From positions 2,198,873 to 2,262,872 of the forward strand of contig NZ_CP017074.1 of NCBI RefSeq assembly GCF_001717465.1: a stretch of 64,000 nucleotides of DNA, given 5' to 3'. The notes under the pieces are model-generated. The model made no database searches. It was not told the DNA's origin and worked only from the letters and a program-made list of their open reading frames with translations. Source of the DNA: Luteimonas sp. JM171. GTDB lineage: Bacteria > Pseudomonadota > Gammaproteobacteria > Xanthomonadales > Xanthomonadaceae. The first letter of the stretch is position 1; every line of letters starts with the position of its first letter. Shown here in pieces: positions 12,701 to 20,904 of this stretch. Position numbers and translations under genes: made by a program.

Positions 12701-13087
12701 TCAGTGGCGCGTGCCGCCCCGCCGCGGCCCGCGGCGGCGATCATTGGTCGGGGTCACTTCAACGCTGAGGCTGAAGCTGCGCTCGTCGCCGGGGAACATG
12801 GCCCCAACCCCCACGACCTGGCGGTTGAGCTCCTTGCCGTCCTCGTCGCGCACCACCATCACCACCGAATACTCCCAGGCGCCGCCTTCGGCGGGGTGGC
12901 GGATGGTGCCCTCGACCTGCAGGGCGTTGGTGGCCTGGGCCGCGGCCTCGGCCGCGGCTTCGGCGGGGGTATCGAAACGCAGGTAGTGCCGGCACGACGG
13001 GCAGCGCGCGGAGCTCTGCAGGATCGTGGTCTTGCAGTGCGGACAGGTGCGCGTGGCACCCGCCGCGCCCGGCCGGCCGCTGCTCAC
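12701..13087 (-). CDS. Small zinc-ribbon protein downstream of bactofilin
   Basis: I do not recognise a named family for this 128-residue protein. Starting from a GTG that overlaps the bactofilin stop as GTGA, it has four cysteines spaced as a zinc ribbon (C15-P-H-C18 and C29-P-S-C32), an Ala-rich link, then a beta-rich domain with conserved-looking text such as WEYSVVMVVRDEDGKE. The end is basic and Gly/Arg-rich (RRRGPRRGG). The GTGA coupling to the bactofilin strongly suggests a shared function. A frame open further upstream (to 13180) is antisense-like sequence within the bactofilin gene and is not used. Confidence 0.75.
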   Translation of the reverse strand: MSSGRPGAAGATRTCPHCKTTILQSSARCPSCRHYLRFDTPAEAAAEAAAQATNALQVEGTIRHPAEGGAWEYSVVMVVRDEDGKELNRQVVGVGAMFPGDERSFSLSVEVTPTNDRRRGPRRGGTRH

Positions 13088-13638
13088 GAAGCGGTGGCGG
13101 TTTCCGCCTTGGCGTCGGCTTTCGCTTCCTGCTTGCCGCCCTTGGCAGGCGCGCGGTCGTCGGCATCGTCCCAGCCGCACTCGATGTGGCCGCGGATGCG
13201 CGAGCCGGCCGCCACGGTCAGGGTCCCGGCCTTGAGGTCGCCGTTGAGCACGGCGCTGTCGAGCAGCTCGACGCGCTCGGCGGACTCGATGTTGCCTTCC
13301 AGGTCGCCGGCCACCGTCACCTTCTCCGCGCGCACGCCGCCGTTGAGCCTGGCGCCGCGCTCGATGGTGAGGTCGCCCTTGACGTTGACGTCGCCCTTGA
13401 ACTGGCCGGCGATACGGACATGCCCGGTGCCCTCGATCTTGCCTTCGATGGTCAGGTTGGCCGCGATCAGCGATTCCTTGGCCGCCGGCGCGGACGCACG
13501 CGGCTGCTGCTGCGGTGGGCCCGACGTGGGATTGAAGTCGGCCACGGCCGGGCGCTCCTCGCGGCGGGCGGGCTGGGCAGGCTCGGACGCGAACTGGCCG
13601 GCGTCTTTTTTCTGGGTGGACGGATTGAAGATCGCCAT
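13084..13638 (-). CDS. Bactofilin (polymer-forming cytoskeletal protein)
   Basis: Bactofilins polymerise into nucleotide-free filaments of right-handed beta-helix and scaffold envelope or polar processes. The 184-residue protein has a disordered N-terminus (about 1-60, with several Pro and Gln), a beta-helix core of short Gly/Val repeats (IEGKIEGTGHVRIAGQFKG, then GDLTIERGARLNGGV) and a charged Ala/Lys tail. The ATG at 13638 follows AGGAG and starts MAIFNPSTQKKD; an upstream in-frame start would add about 65 basic residues unlike the family. It lies between liuB and liuC, an unexpected position for a cytoskeletal gene. Confidence 0.88.
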   Translation of the reverse strand: MAIFNPSTQKKDAGQFASEPAQPARREERPAVADFNPTSGPPQQQPRASAPAAKESLIAANLTIEGKIEGTGHVRIAGQFKGDVNVKGDLTIERGARLNGGVRAEKVTVAGDLEGNIESAERVELLDSAVLNGDLKAGTLTVAAGSRIRGHIECGWDDADDRAPAKGGKQEAKADAKAETATAS

Positions 13639-13860
13639 CACGGAACTCCTGGAACGGGATTCGGAACAGGGACGGGGACGCCGGCCGGCAGGGCCGGCGC
13701 GCAACGACGGGGGTCGTGACAGTCCGAGCCTAGCATGGGGTGGCCACCCGCAGCCTGTGACACAGGCCACTGATTCCGATGTCCGCCAAAGGGTTAGGGG
13801 ACGTTCCTGCAGCGCTGCCTTTGCGCCTTGCACGCCGCCTGCACGGGGGGGGGCTGGCGC
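13639..13860. other. Intergenic region with a nine-G tract
   Basis: This 222-base gap lies between liuB (upstream on the minus strand) and the bactofilin gene. It holds an uninterrupted run of nine G at 13845-13853, eight bases past the liuB stop codon, and the bactofilin ribosome-binding site at its left end. I see no clear terminator hairpin or RNA gene. Confidence 0.6.
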
Positions 13861-15468
13861 CTACATGCGGAACACGCCGAAGCGTGCGGGCTCGATGGGA
13901 GCGTTGAGCGAGGCCGAAATCCCCAGCCCCAGCACGCGCCGCGTATCGGCCGGATCGATGACGCCGTCGTCCCACAGGCGGGCGGTGGCATACCACGGGC
14001 TGCCCTGGTGCTCGTACTGTTCGCGCACGGGCGCCTTGAAGGCTTCCTCTTCCTCCGCGCTCCACTCGCCGCCGCGCGCCTCGATGCCGTCTCGCCGGAC
14101 CGTGGCCAGCACGCTCGCGGCCTGCTCACCGCCCATCACGCTGATCCGCGCATTGGGCCACATCCACAGGAAGCGGGCGCCGTAGGCCCGGCCGCACATC
14201 GCATAGTTGCCCGCGCCGAAGCTGCCGCCGATCACCACGGTGAACTTGGGCACCGACGAGCACGCCACCGCCGTGACCATCTTCGCCCCGTCCTTGGCAA
14301 TGCCCGCGTTCTCGTACTTGCGCCCGACCATGAAGCCGGTGATGTTCTGCAGGAACACCAGCGGGATGCCGCGCTGGTTGCACAGTTCGATGAAGTGCGC
14401 GCCCTTGAGCGCGCTTTCCGAAAACAGGATTCCATTGTTGGCCACGATCCCCACCGGGTAGCCGTGCAGGTGGGCGAACCCGGTCACCAGGGTCTTGCCG
14501 TAGCGGGCCTTGAACTCCTGGAACTCGCTGCCGTCCACCAGTCGCGCGATGACCTCGCGCACGTCGAACGGGCGGCGGGTGTCCCTGGGGACGATGCCGT
14601 ACAGCTCCTCGGCCGCATACAGGGGATCTGCCGGCTCGCGAAGCGCCAGCGGCATCGGTTTGGTGCGGTTGAGGCTGCCGACGATGTCCCGGGCGATCTG
14701 CAGCGCATGCCGGTCGTCTTCGGCGAAATGGTCGGCCACGCCCGACACCGAGGTATGCACATCCGCGCCGCCGAGCGACTCGGCGTCCACAACCTCGCCC
14801 GTCGCCGCCTTCACCAGCGGCGGGCCGCCCAGGAAGATCGTGCCCTGTTCCTTCACGATCACGCTTTCGTCGCTCATGGCGGGCACGTAGGCGCCGCCGG
14901 CGGTGCACGAGCCCATGACCACGGCCACCTGGGGAATGTTCTCGGCGCTCATGCGGGCCTGGTTGTAGAAGATCCTGCCGAAGTGCTCCTTGTCCGGGAA
15001 CACCTCGTCCTGCAGGGGCAGGAACGCGCCGCCGGAGTCGACGAGGTAGATGCAGGGCAGGTTGTTCTCACGCGCGATCTCCTGCGCGCGCAGGTGCTTC
15101 TTCACCGTCATCGGGAAGTAGGTGCCGCCCTTGACCGTGGCGTCGTTGGCCACGATCACCACTTCCTGGCCCATCACCCGCCCGATCCCGCAGACCATGC
15201 CGGCGGCAGGCGCGGCGCCGTCGTACATGTCCTCGGCCGCCAGCGGGGCGATCTCCAGGAACGGGGAGCCCGGGTCCAGCAGTGCGCTGACCCGGTCGCG
15301 CGGCAGCAGCTTGCCCCTTGAGACGTGGCGGTCGCGTGCCTTTTCCCCGCCGCCAGCGGCGGCCCGGGCCAGGCGCCGGTCCAGTTCGGCGACAAGCCCG
15401 CGATGGTATGCGGCGTTCTCGGCGAACTCGGGGGAGCGTGGATCCAGGCGGGAACTCAGGGCAGGCAT
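13861..15468 (-). CDS. liuB: Methylcrotonyl-CoA carboxylase, carboxyltransferase beta subunit
   Basis: This 535-residue acyl-CoA carboxyltransferase moves CO2 from biotin on LiuD to 3-methylcrotonyl-CoA. It has the two crotonase-like halves of the family. Landmarks include [52 protein letters not shown] and the oxyanion-type [16 protein letters not shown]. The start at 15468 gives the usual [12 protein letters not shown]. An upstream open stretch is a run of Arg/Ala shadow sequence over the next gene. It is separated from its partner liuD by the bactofilin and zinc-ribbon genes, an arrangement not required by the pathway. Confidence 0.93.
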   Translation of the reverse strand: MPALSSRLDPRSPEFAENAAYHRGLVAELDRRLARAAAGGGEKARDRHVSRGKLLPRDRVSALLDPGSPFLEIAPLAAEDMYDGAAPAAGMVCGIGRVMGQEVVIVANDATVKGGTYFPMTVKKHLRAQEIARENNLPCIYLVDSGGAFLPLQDEVFPDKEHFGRIFYNQARMSAENIPQVAVVMGSCTAGGAYVPAMSDESVIVKEQGTIFLGGPPLVKAATGEVVDAESLGGADVHTSVSGVADHFAEDDRHALQIARDIVGSLNRTKPMPLALREPADPLYAAEELYGIVPRDTRRPFDVREVIARLVDGSEFQEFKARYGKTLVTGFAHLHGYPVGIVANNGILFSESALKGAHFIELCNQRGIPLVFLQNITGFMVGRKYENAGIAKDGAKMVTAVACSSVPKFTVVIGGSFGAGNYAMCGRAYGARFLWMWPNARISVMGGEQAASVLATVRRDGIEARGGEWSAEEEEAFKAPVREQYEHQGSPWYATARLWDDGVIDPADTRRVLGLGISASLNAPIEPARFGVFRM

Positions 15469-15526
15469 GCGCGACCTCGACCGTGCTGACGGGGCGCACA
15501 GGATACCCGCTGCCCTCCCGGACGCA

Positions 15527-15552
15527 GGAAGGCCCGCCGGAGCGGGCCTTCC
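15527..15552 (-). terminator. Hairpin between the lipoprotein gene and liuB
   Basis: A perfect 11-bp stem (15527-15537 with 15542-15552) around a CGGA loop lies 27 bases beyond the stop of the minus-strand lipoprotein gene. No U-tract follows, so it may be a Rho-assisted or attenuating hairpin rather than a classical terminator. Confidence 0.55.
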
Positions 15553-15578
15553 AGTGCGAACGCCGGTGGCGCGGGGAA

Positions 15579-15962
15579 TCAGTCCTCGCGGCGCAGCTCG
15601 GCGGCCTCCTCGCGCGCGTTCTCGGCGGCGTTGTCCATGGCCTCCGACGTGTTCTCGGCGGCACGGGCAGCGGCCTCCGACGTATCGGCGGCGGCTTCGC
15701 GCGCGGCGTCGCCGACGCGATCGGCAGCGCGCTCGGTTGCCGCGGCGGCCTCGTCGGCAGCGGCCCGGGTGCGGGCGGCAGCCGCGTCGGCGCCTTCGGA
15801 GATTGCGGTGCCGGCGTGGTCGGCGGCCGCGGCGGCAGACTCGCGGGCGCGCTCGGCGGCGGCGGCTGCGTCGTCGGCTTCCTGGCGCGACGTTGCGTTG
15901 TCCTGGCACGCAGCCAGGCTGAAGGCCGCGGCGGCAAGCAGGGCGAGCGAAGTCTTCTTCAT
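15579..15962 (-). CDS. Ala-rich heptad-repeat lipoprotein (first of a pair)
   Basis: This is a 127-residue lipoprotein of unknown function. Residues 1-20 are a signal peptide ending in a lipobox (FSLAAC), so Cys20 would be acylated. The rest is almost entirely Ala, Glu, Asp and Arg in a seven-residue rhythm ([14 protein letters not shown] and similar), predicting one long helix or coiled coil with mixed charge. The start at 15962 is the codon opening [14 protein letters not shown]; 39 codons upstream are open but not signal-peptide-like. A second gene of the same design lies 194 bases upstream on the same strand. The composition resembles the helical Lpp-type tethers, but no sequence match is recognised. 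Confidence 0.8.
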   Translation of the reverse strand: MKKTSLALLAAAAFSLAACQDNATSRQEADDAAAAAERARESAAAAADHAGTAISEGADAAAARTRAAADEAAAATERAADRVGDAAREAAADTSEAAARAAENTSEAMDNAAENAREEAAELRRED

Positions 15963-16077
15963 GCTGGTTACCTCACGTGTGGGGAGTGACGGCCCGCAGT
16001 GTTCGCCCACGATCGTGAATGCGGCGTGCAAGGGCCGGCATGGGCAACGCTTCCGTTCAAGTTCCGCTTGCGAAGGC

Positions 16078-16111
16078 AAAAAAAAGAGACCGCCGGTTTC
16101 CCGGCGGTCTC
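16078..16111 (-). terminator. Rho-independent terminator of the second Ala-rich lipoprotein gene
   Basis: An 11-bp perfect stem, 16086-16096 paired with 16101-16111, has a TTTC loop. On the minus strand it is followed by a run of eight U (the A-run at 16078-16085). This is a textbook intrinsic terminator and separates the two lipoprotein genes into distinct transcripts. Confidence 0.9.
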
Positions 16112-16156
16112 CCGATCTTTTCCATGCAGCGGAAGCCGAGCGGCTCCCGCAATGGA

Positions 16157-16519
16157 TCAGATTTCGTCGTCGGCAGCGTCTTCGGCCGCGTCCTGGGCCT
16201 CGTCGGCCATGTCGGCGGCATCTTCGGCCACGTCGGCGGCGTCTTCAGCCGCGTCGGCAGCTTCATCGGCCAATTCGTCCGAAGCAGCGGCAGAGGCGTC
16301 GGCGGCGGCGTCGGCGGCGCGGTCAGCGGCCTCGGACGCGGTGTCGGCGGCAGCCTGCGCGGTCTCTTCGAACTCGCCGTAGGCGGCGTCGGCCTGGGCC
16401 TGCGCTTCGGCAGCGGCGTCAGCAGCGTCGGCAGCCGAATCGGTGGCGGCGTCCTGGTTCGAGCACGCGGCCAGGGCGAAACCCATGGCCAGTGCCAGCA
16501 GAGCCTTGTTGATGGACAT
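16157..16519 (-). CDS. Acidic Ala-rich heptad-repeat lipoprotein (second of a pair)
   Basis: This 120-residue protein has a signal peptide with lipobox (GFALAAC, Cys19 acylated) followed by a strongly acidic Ala/Asp/Glu region. Near the C-terminus the repeat is nearly exact: EDAADVA, EDAADMA, DEAQDAA, EDAADDE, each seven residues. There is almost no basic residue, unlike its neighbour at 15579-15962. A single long helix anchored in a membrane is the simplest model. The start at 16519 follows GAGGAAA by six bases. It has its own strong promoter (16583-16610) and intrinsic terminator. Function unknown. Confidence 0.82.
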   Translation of the reverse strand: MSINKALLALAMGFALAACSNQDAATDSAADAADAAAEAQAQADAAYGEFEETAQAAADTASEAADRAADAAADASAAASDELADEAADAAEDAADVAEDAADMADEAQDAAEDAADDEI

Positions 16520-16582
16520 CGTTGATTTCCTCGTCGTTGAATTCGGAGTTGCAAACGCGCAGAGCATGCGCGCCGGGGAAAC

Positions 16583-16610
16583 ATCATGACAATCGCGATT
16601 TCGCTGTCAA
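16583..16610 (-). promoter_or_regulatory. Strong sigma-70-like promoter of the acidic lipoprotein gene
   Basis: On the minus strand TTGACA (16610-16605), a consensus -35, is followed after 16 bases by CATGAT (16588-16583). Predicted transcription starts near 16576, giving a leader of about 57 bases that ends with GAGGAAA before the start codon. Confidence 0.65.
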
Positions 16611-16652
16611 GTGCCCGTTTGACTCAAGGTGTAAAGATGCCGTTAACCCGCG

Positions 16653-17828
16653 TCAGCACAGTTCAATCGCGATTGCCGTCGCTTCACCCCCGCCAATGCA
16701 CAGCGAGGCCACGCCGCGCTTGAGATTCCGGGCTTTCAGCGCGTGCAGGAGGGTCACCACCAGGCGTGCGCCACTGGCGCCGATGGGATGGCCAAGCGCG
16801 CAGGCACCCCCATTCACGTTCAGCTTCTGGTGGGGAATCCCGAGGTCCTTCATCGGTGCCATGGCCACGCATGCGAAGGCCTCGTTGACCTCGAACAGGT
16901 CGACGTCCTCCACCGACCAGCCGCCCTTCGTGATCACGTTGTCGATGGCCTTGACCGGGGCGGTGGTGAACCACTCGGGCTCCTGCGCATGGCCGGCATG
17001 GGCCACGATGCGAGCCAGCGGCCGGCACCCGCGCGCCGCCGCATCATCGGCCGCGGCCAGCACCAGCGCCGCGGCGCCATCGGAGATCTTGGAAGAGGAG
17101 GCGGCGGTCAGCAGCCCGTCCTTGCCGAATGCCGCGCGCAGGGTGGGGATGCGCGAGAGGTCGATCCGACCCGGCTCTTCGTCCGTGTCCACCACCACTT
17201 CGCCCTTGCGGGTCTTGACCGTAACCGGGACCACCTCGTCGGCAAACCGGCCCTCGGCGATCGCGGCCTGGGCACGGCGCGCGCTTTCGGCGGAGTATTC
17301 GTCCAGGTCCTCGCGGCTGAAACCGTACTTGCGGCACGCCTCATCGCCGAACACGCCCATCGCCTTGCCGTCATACGGGTTGGTCAGGCCGTCCCACGCC
17401 ATATGGTCAAGGAACTCGGCGCTGCCATAGCGGATGCCGTTGCGCGAGCCGTTGAGCAGGTGCGGGGCGTTGGTCATCGATTCCATGCCGCCGGCCACGA
17501 CCACCTGGGCGGAGCCGGCACGGATCATGTCGTGGCCAAGCATCGCCGCCTTCATGCCCGAGCCGCACACCTTGTTGATGGTGGTGCAGCCGGCTGCGTC
17601 GGGGATGCCCGCGGCGCGCGATGCCTGCCGGGCCGGGGCCTGGCCCAGGCCGGCCGGGAGCACGCAGCCCATGATGGTCTCGTCGACCTGGTCGGGCGAC
17701 AGGCCCGCGTGCTCGAGCGCGCCACGGATGGCCGCCTCGCCCAGGGCCGGGGTGGGGACGCCGTTGAACTGGCCGAGAAAGGAGCCGATAGCGGTGCGCT
17801 TGGCGCCAAGGATGACGATGTCGCTCAT
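16653..17828 (-). CDS. Acetyl-CoA C-acetyltransferase (thiolase)
   Basis: This 391-residue thiolase interconverts two acetyl-CoA and acetoacetyl-CoA. The acyl-enzyme Cys88 lies in CTTINKVCGSGMKAAMLG, the catalytic His in NVNGGACALGHPIGASGARL, and the second Cys in SLCIGGGEATAIAIE near the C-terminus. The length is that of biosynthetic-type thiolases (AtoB/PhaA). Nearby leucine-catabolic genes produce acetoacetate, and a PHB synthase lies elsewhere in the window, so it could serve either flow. It has its own promoter and is not within the liu operon. Confidence 0.93.
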   Translation of the reverse strand: MSDIVILGAKRTAIGSFLGQFNGVPTPALGEAAIRGALEHAGLSPDQVDETIMGCVLPAGLGQAPARQASRAAGIPDAAGCTTINKVCGSGMKAAMLGHDMIRAGSAQVVVAGGMESMTNAPHLLNGSRNGIRYGSAEFLDHMAWDGLTNPYDGKAMGVFGDEACRKYGFSREDLDEYSAESARRAQAAIAEGRFADEVVPVTVKTRKGEVVVDTDEEPGRIDLSRIPTLRAAFGKDGLLTAASSSKISDGAAALVLAAADDAAARGCRPLARIVAHAGHAQEPEWFTTAPVKAIDNVITKGGWSVEDVDLFEVNEAFACVAMAPMKDLGIPHQKLNVNGGACALGHPIGASGARLVVTLLHALKARNLKRGVASLCIGGGEATAIAIELC

Positions 17829-17864
17829 GGTGCTGATCCACCTTCAAGGGGAGGGAATGCCTTG

Positions 17865-17893
17865 ATTATCCGGCGTATGTTGCCCTGCGGCAA
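17865..17893 (-). promoter_or_regulatory. Promoter of the thiolase gene
   Basis: On the minus strand TTGCCG (17893-17888) and GATAAT (17870-17865) are spaced by 17 bases. The leader would be about 30 bases and contains the purine-rich GAAGGTGGA before the start codon. This is a good match for a sigma-70 promoter. Confidence 0.6.
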
Positions 17894-18015
17894 ACGGCGA
17901 ACCCGGCGTTTTGCGGCTGACGCGTTCATCACGGAACGGGGCGTCCGCGATTCCCGGCAGGGGCGTGATGCGGTATAGGTAGCGGCCTTCGCACATTCAA
18001 ACGGGAAGCGCGTCG

Positions 18016-20853
18016 ATGAATGGACACAGGGGCGGTAGGACGTTACCTCCGGGCGCGAAGCGCTCGCTTCTGGCAGCGGCGGTCGGCCTTGCACTCACCG
18101 CGTGTGGAGGCGGTGGCGGCAGGGATGTGGTGGTCCCCGAGCCGCCCCCGGTCACTCCGCCCCCGCCGGCGAAAGTGGTGTATCCGCCGGAACCGGCATA
18201 CAGCGAGCACCTGGCCATCACCAACGCGCAGGCGGCGATCGACGCGGGCTTTACCGGCGAAGGTGTTCGCGTGGGCGTGGTCGACACCGGGGTCAACCGT
18301 GACCATCCCGCGCTCGCCGGCCGGGTGGTGGCCAACCTCAATTACGTGAACCCCAACGTCAACGACATGTCCGTCGACGACAAGGACGGGCACGGCACCG
18401 CGGTGGCCCAGGTCATTGCGGGCGAGCCCTTCGGCTACTGGCCGGGCGGGGTTGCCCAGGGCGCGGAGATTGTTTCCGCGCGGATCATCAACGACGAGCC
18501 GCCCGACGACGACGGCACCGGGCAGGGCAACGAGATCGGAGGCGCCATCGGGCTCGAACCGATCCACGAGGACATGATGGATCGGGGCGTCAAGATCCTG
18601 AACAACTCGTGGGGCGGCCTGTACTGGACCAATCTGGATGCGACGGCCCCCATTGCCGCCGAGTTCCGGCCCTTCGTGATCGACCACGGTGGCCTGGTGG
18701 TGTTCGCCACCGGCAACGGTTCCTTCGACGACCCGTCGGAGACCGCGATGCTGCCAAGCGTGCCCGGGCACAACGGTTCCACCCCCGGCGCGGACCTGGA
18801 AGTCGGCTGGCTGGCGGTGACGGCCCTGGACGAAGACAACCCGGAGCTGCTGGCCGAATATGCCAATGCGTGCGGCCAGGCCATGAATTACTGCCTTGCC
18901 GCGCCCGGCTCTGTGGTGGTGACCGGCACCGATGACGCGCCGGACGATCCCGGATACTGGCGGTGGACGGGGACGTCGTTCGCCGCGCCGCTGGTGTCGG
19001 GCGCGGCCGCACTGGTGTGGGAAGCGTTCCCTTGGTTCGACAACGACCTGGTGCGCCAGACCCTCCTGGGCACCGCCACCGACCTGGGCGAGGAAGGCGT
19101 GGACGAGATCTTCGGCTACGGCCTGCTTGATGTCGGCAAGGCGGTGCAGGGGCCGGGCAGGTTCGACTGGGGCACCGTGACCGCCAGCTTCAACGACGGC
19201 GCCTCCACCTGGGGCAATGACATCACCGGGGCGGGCGGGCTGGTCAAGCGGGGCTCCGGCACGCTGGAGCTGGCCGGCGAGAACAGCTACCGGGGCGCGA
19301 CCCGGATCGATGGGGGCACCTTGCACCTGAGCGGTTCACTGACCCGCTCGGCCGTCACGATCAACGACGGGGGCACCCTGGGCGGTGGCGGCCACGTGGC
19401 CGGCGATGTCACCAACAGCGGCAACCTGGCGCTCGATGCGGGCTCCGGCTTCAGCATCGGGGGCGACTACACGCAGGCGCCGGGCGCCACGCTCTCGGTG
19501 GTGATCGGCCATGGCGCGCTCGAGGTCGCGGGGGATGCGGATATCGACGAGGGCGTGGTGCGGGTGACCGGCCTGCGCGAGGGCTACGTCCATGAGGATC
19601 GCGAGCGGATCCTCGCGGTCGGTGGCGAGCTCAACGGCATCTTCTATCCCACGGTGGACTTCGACGAGGACGTGCTGTTCTTCCAGGGCAACCTCGCCTA
19701 CGACCTCAACAACAATGTGTGGCTGGAGATCGACCGCCTGGACGTGCACGCAGCGGCGGCGAGCCTGGGCGCGATCACGGCGGCGTCGCTGTCGGCGGCC
19801 GAGCGCGTGGAAAATGCGTTCCGGCACATCGACGGTCAGCGCGAGGTGGGCGAAGGCGCGATTGCGGACGGGTTCATCCGCGCCGCAGGCGAGTTCCAGC
19901 GCATCGCCGATGCCAACCTCGCGCGGGCATCCCTGGCCAGCCTGTCCGGCGAACTCCACGCGATGGCTTCCTCGACCACGTTTGATGCCGTGGACATGAA
20001 TCGCCGCGCGCTGTCATCGCAGTTCGCCGGCAGTGCATCGCTCGATGTCCGCCCGCAGGCGTGGATGCAGCGCCTGGGCGGCGGCGGGTATGGCGGCTTC
20101 TCGGGCAGCGAGCAGTCGGTGGATGGCTGGATGATCGGTCGCGACGTACGCATCGGGAACGCCATCGCCGGCTTTGCCTTCGGCGAGACCACGGCCGACA
20201 GCCGGCGCAGCGGCAGCCGCGACCGCGGCCACGACCGCCAGGCGCAGAGCCTGCTGTACGCCGGTGCATCGCACGGGGACGCGTACGTGCTGGGGCAGGC
20301 CGGCTTCGGCCGGTTCGACCGCCAGCTTGAGCGCCACCTGTTCACGGGCCAGCGGACGATGGGGGTGTTCAGCAATTACGCCGGCGACTTCATGACGGCG
20401 AGCCTGGAGGCCGGGTACCGCCTTGGCGGGCTGGATGGCGCCGTGACCCCGTACGCGGGTATTGAATACACCCGCATTGAAAGCGACGGCTTCCGCGAAC
20501 TGGGTGGCGAGGGGATGGGCCTGCGCGCGGACGCGTGGACCTCCAGCCGCAGCCAGGCCATTGCCGGACTGCGCGCTGAGCGGTCGTGGCTGTCCGGGCT
20601 GAGCCTGCATGGCTACGCCGAGTGGCAACACACGCTTGCGGCCAACGGACTGGACGTGGCGGCCGGATTCACCGGCGTGGATGCGTGGTCGCCCCTGCTG
20701 GGGCTGCAGCCGGCCCGCTCCGGCGGGCTGTTCGGCCTGGGCCTGGACGCACCCGTGGGCCAGGGCGGCGTGGTGCGGTTCGGCGTGGACCAGCGCTTCG
20801 GTCCGCGCGGCGACGCGCGCATGGTGTCGCTGCGTTACGCGCTGGGGTTCTGA
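18016..20853 (+). CDS. Subtilisin-family autotransporter with an N-terminal lipobox
   Basis: This is a 945-residue type V secreted protease. Residues 1-30 form a signal peptide ending in a lipobox (ALTAC, Cys30), followed by a Gly-rich and Pro-rich linker. The S8 protease domain spans about 65-380, with the triad Asp90 (VVDTGVN), His126 (DGHGTAVAQ) and Ser321 (GTSFAAP) and the oxyanion Asn234 (ATGNGS). A PATR-type beta-strand repeat follows (GSGTLELAGENSYRGATRI region, about 410-450), then passenger beta-helix. The last 280 residues form the autotransporter beta-barrel, ending in Phe (RYALGF). The lipobox suggests surface tethering as in NalP of Neisseria. It is the only plus-strand gene within the leucine island, so it is probably an independent insertion. 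Confidence 0.92.
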   Translation: MNGHRGGRTLPPGAKRSLLAAAVGLALTACGGGGGRDVVVPEPPPVTPPPPAKVVYPPEPAYSEHLAITNAQAAIDAGFTGEGVRVGVVDTGVNRDHPALAGRVVANLNYVNPNVNDMSVDDKDGHGTAVAQVIAGEPFGYWPGGVAQGAEIVSARIINDEPPDDDGTGQGNEIGGAIGLEPIHEDMMDRGVKILNNSWGGLYWTNLDATAPIAAEFRPFVIDHGGLVVFATGNGSFDDPSETAMLPSVPGHNGSTPGADLEVGWLAVTALDEDNPELLAEYANACGQAMNYCLAAPGSVVVTGTDDAPDDPGYWRWTGTSFAAPLVSGAAALVWEAFPWFDNDLVRQTLLGTATDLGEEGVDEIFGYGLLDVGKAVQGPGRFDWGTVTASFNDGASTWGNDITGAGGLVKRGSGTLELAGENSYRGATRIDGGTLHLSGSLTRSAVTINDGGTLGGGGHVAGDVTNSGNLALDAGSGFSIGGDYTQAPGATLSVVIGHGALEVAGDADIDEGVVRVTGLREGYVHEDRERILAVGGELNGIFYPTVDFDEDVLFFQGNLAYDLNNNVWLEIDRLDVHAAAASLGAITAASLSAAERVENAFRHIDGQREVGEGAIADGFIRAAGEFQRIADANLARASLASLSGELHAMASSTTFDAVDMNRRALSSQFAGSASLDVRPQAWMQRLGGGGYGGFSGSEQSVDGWMIGRDVRIGNAIAGFAFGETTADSRRSGSRDRGHDRQAQSLLYAGASHGDAYVLGQAGFGRFDRQLERHLFTGQRTMGVFSNYAGDFMTASLEAGYRLGGLDGAVTPYAGIEYTRIESDGFRELGGEGMGLRADAWTSSRSQAIAGLRAERSWLSGLSLHGYAEWQHTLAANGLDVAAGFTGVDAWSPLLGLQPARSGGLFGLGLDAPVGQGGVVRFGVDQRFGPRGDARMVSLRYALGF

Positions 20854-20863
20854 GGGCAAAGCG

Positions 20864-20893
20864 GCCGCGGGGCGGGTCAATCCGCCCCGCGGC
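20864..20893. terminator. Bidirectional terminator between the autotransporter and ivd
   Basis: A perfect 12-bp GC stem (20864-20875 with 20882-20893) with a six-base loop sits between two convergent genes ending at 20853 and 20905. It lacks a U-tract in either direction. Confidence 0.6.
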
Positions 20894-20904
20894 GAACACG
20901 GGAC

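Noticed and set aside
13861..15909. Extended N-terminus for the LiuB frame beyond 15468
   Set aside because: The extra residues are Arg-rich shadow of the Ala-rich lipoprotein gene; the family start [12 protein letters not shown] is at 15468.
15579..16519. Tandem nucleotide repeats in the Ala-rich genes as a repeat array or CRISPR
   Set aside because: The periodicity is in short codon-sized units of the protein heptads with no spacer structure, so it is coding low complexity, not an array.
18016..20853. Phase-variable homopolymer in the autotransporter, as in nalP
   Set aside because: The Gly-rich linker uses mixed Gly codons and holds no run long enough for slippage.
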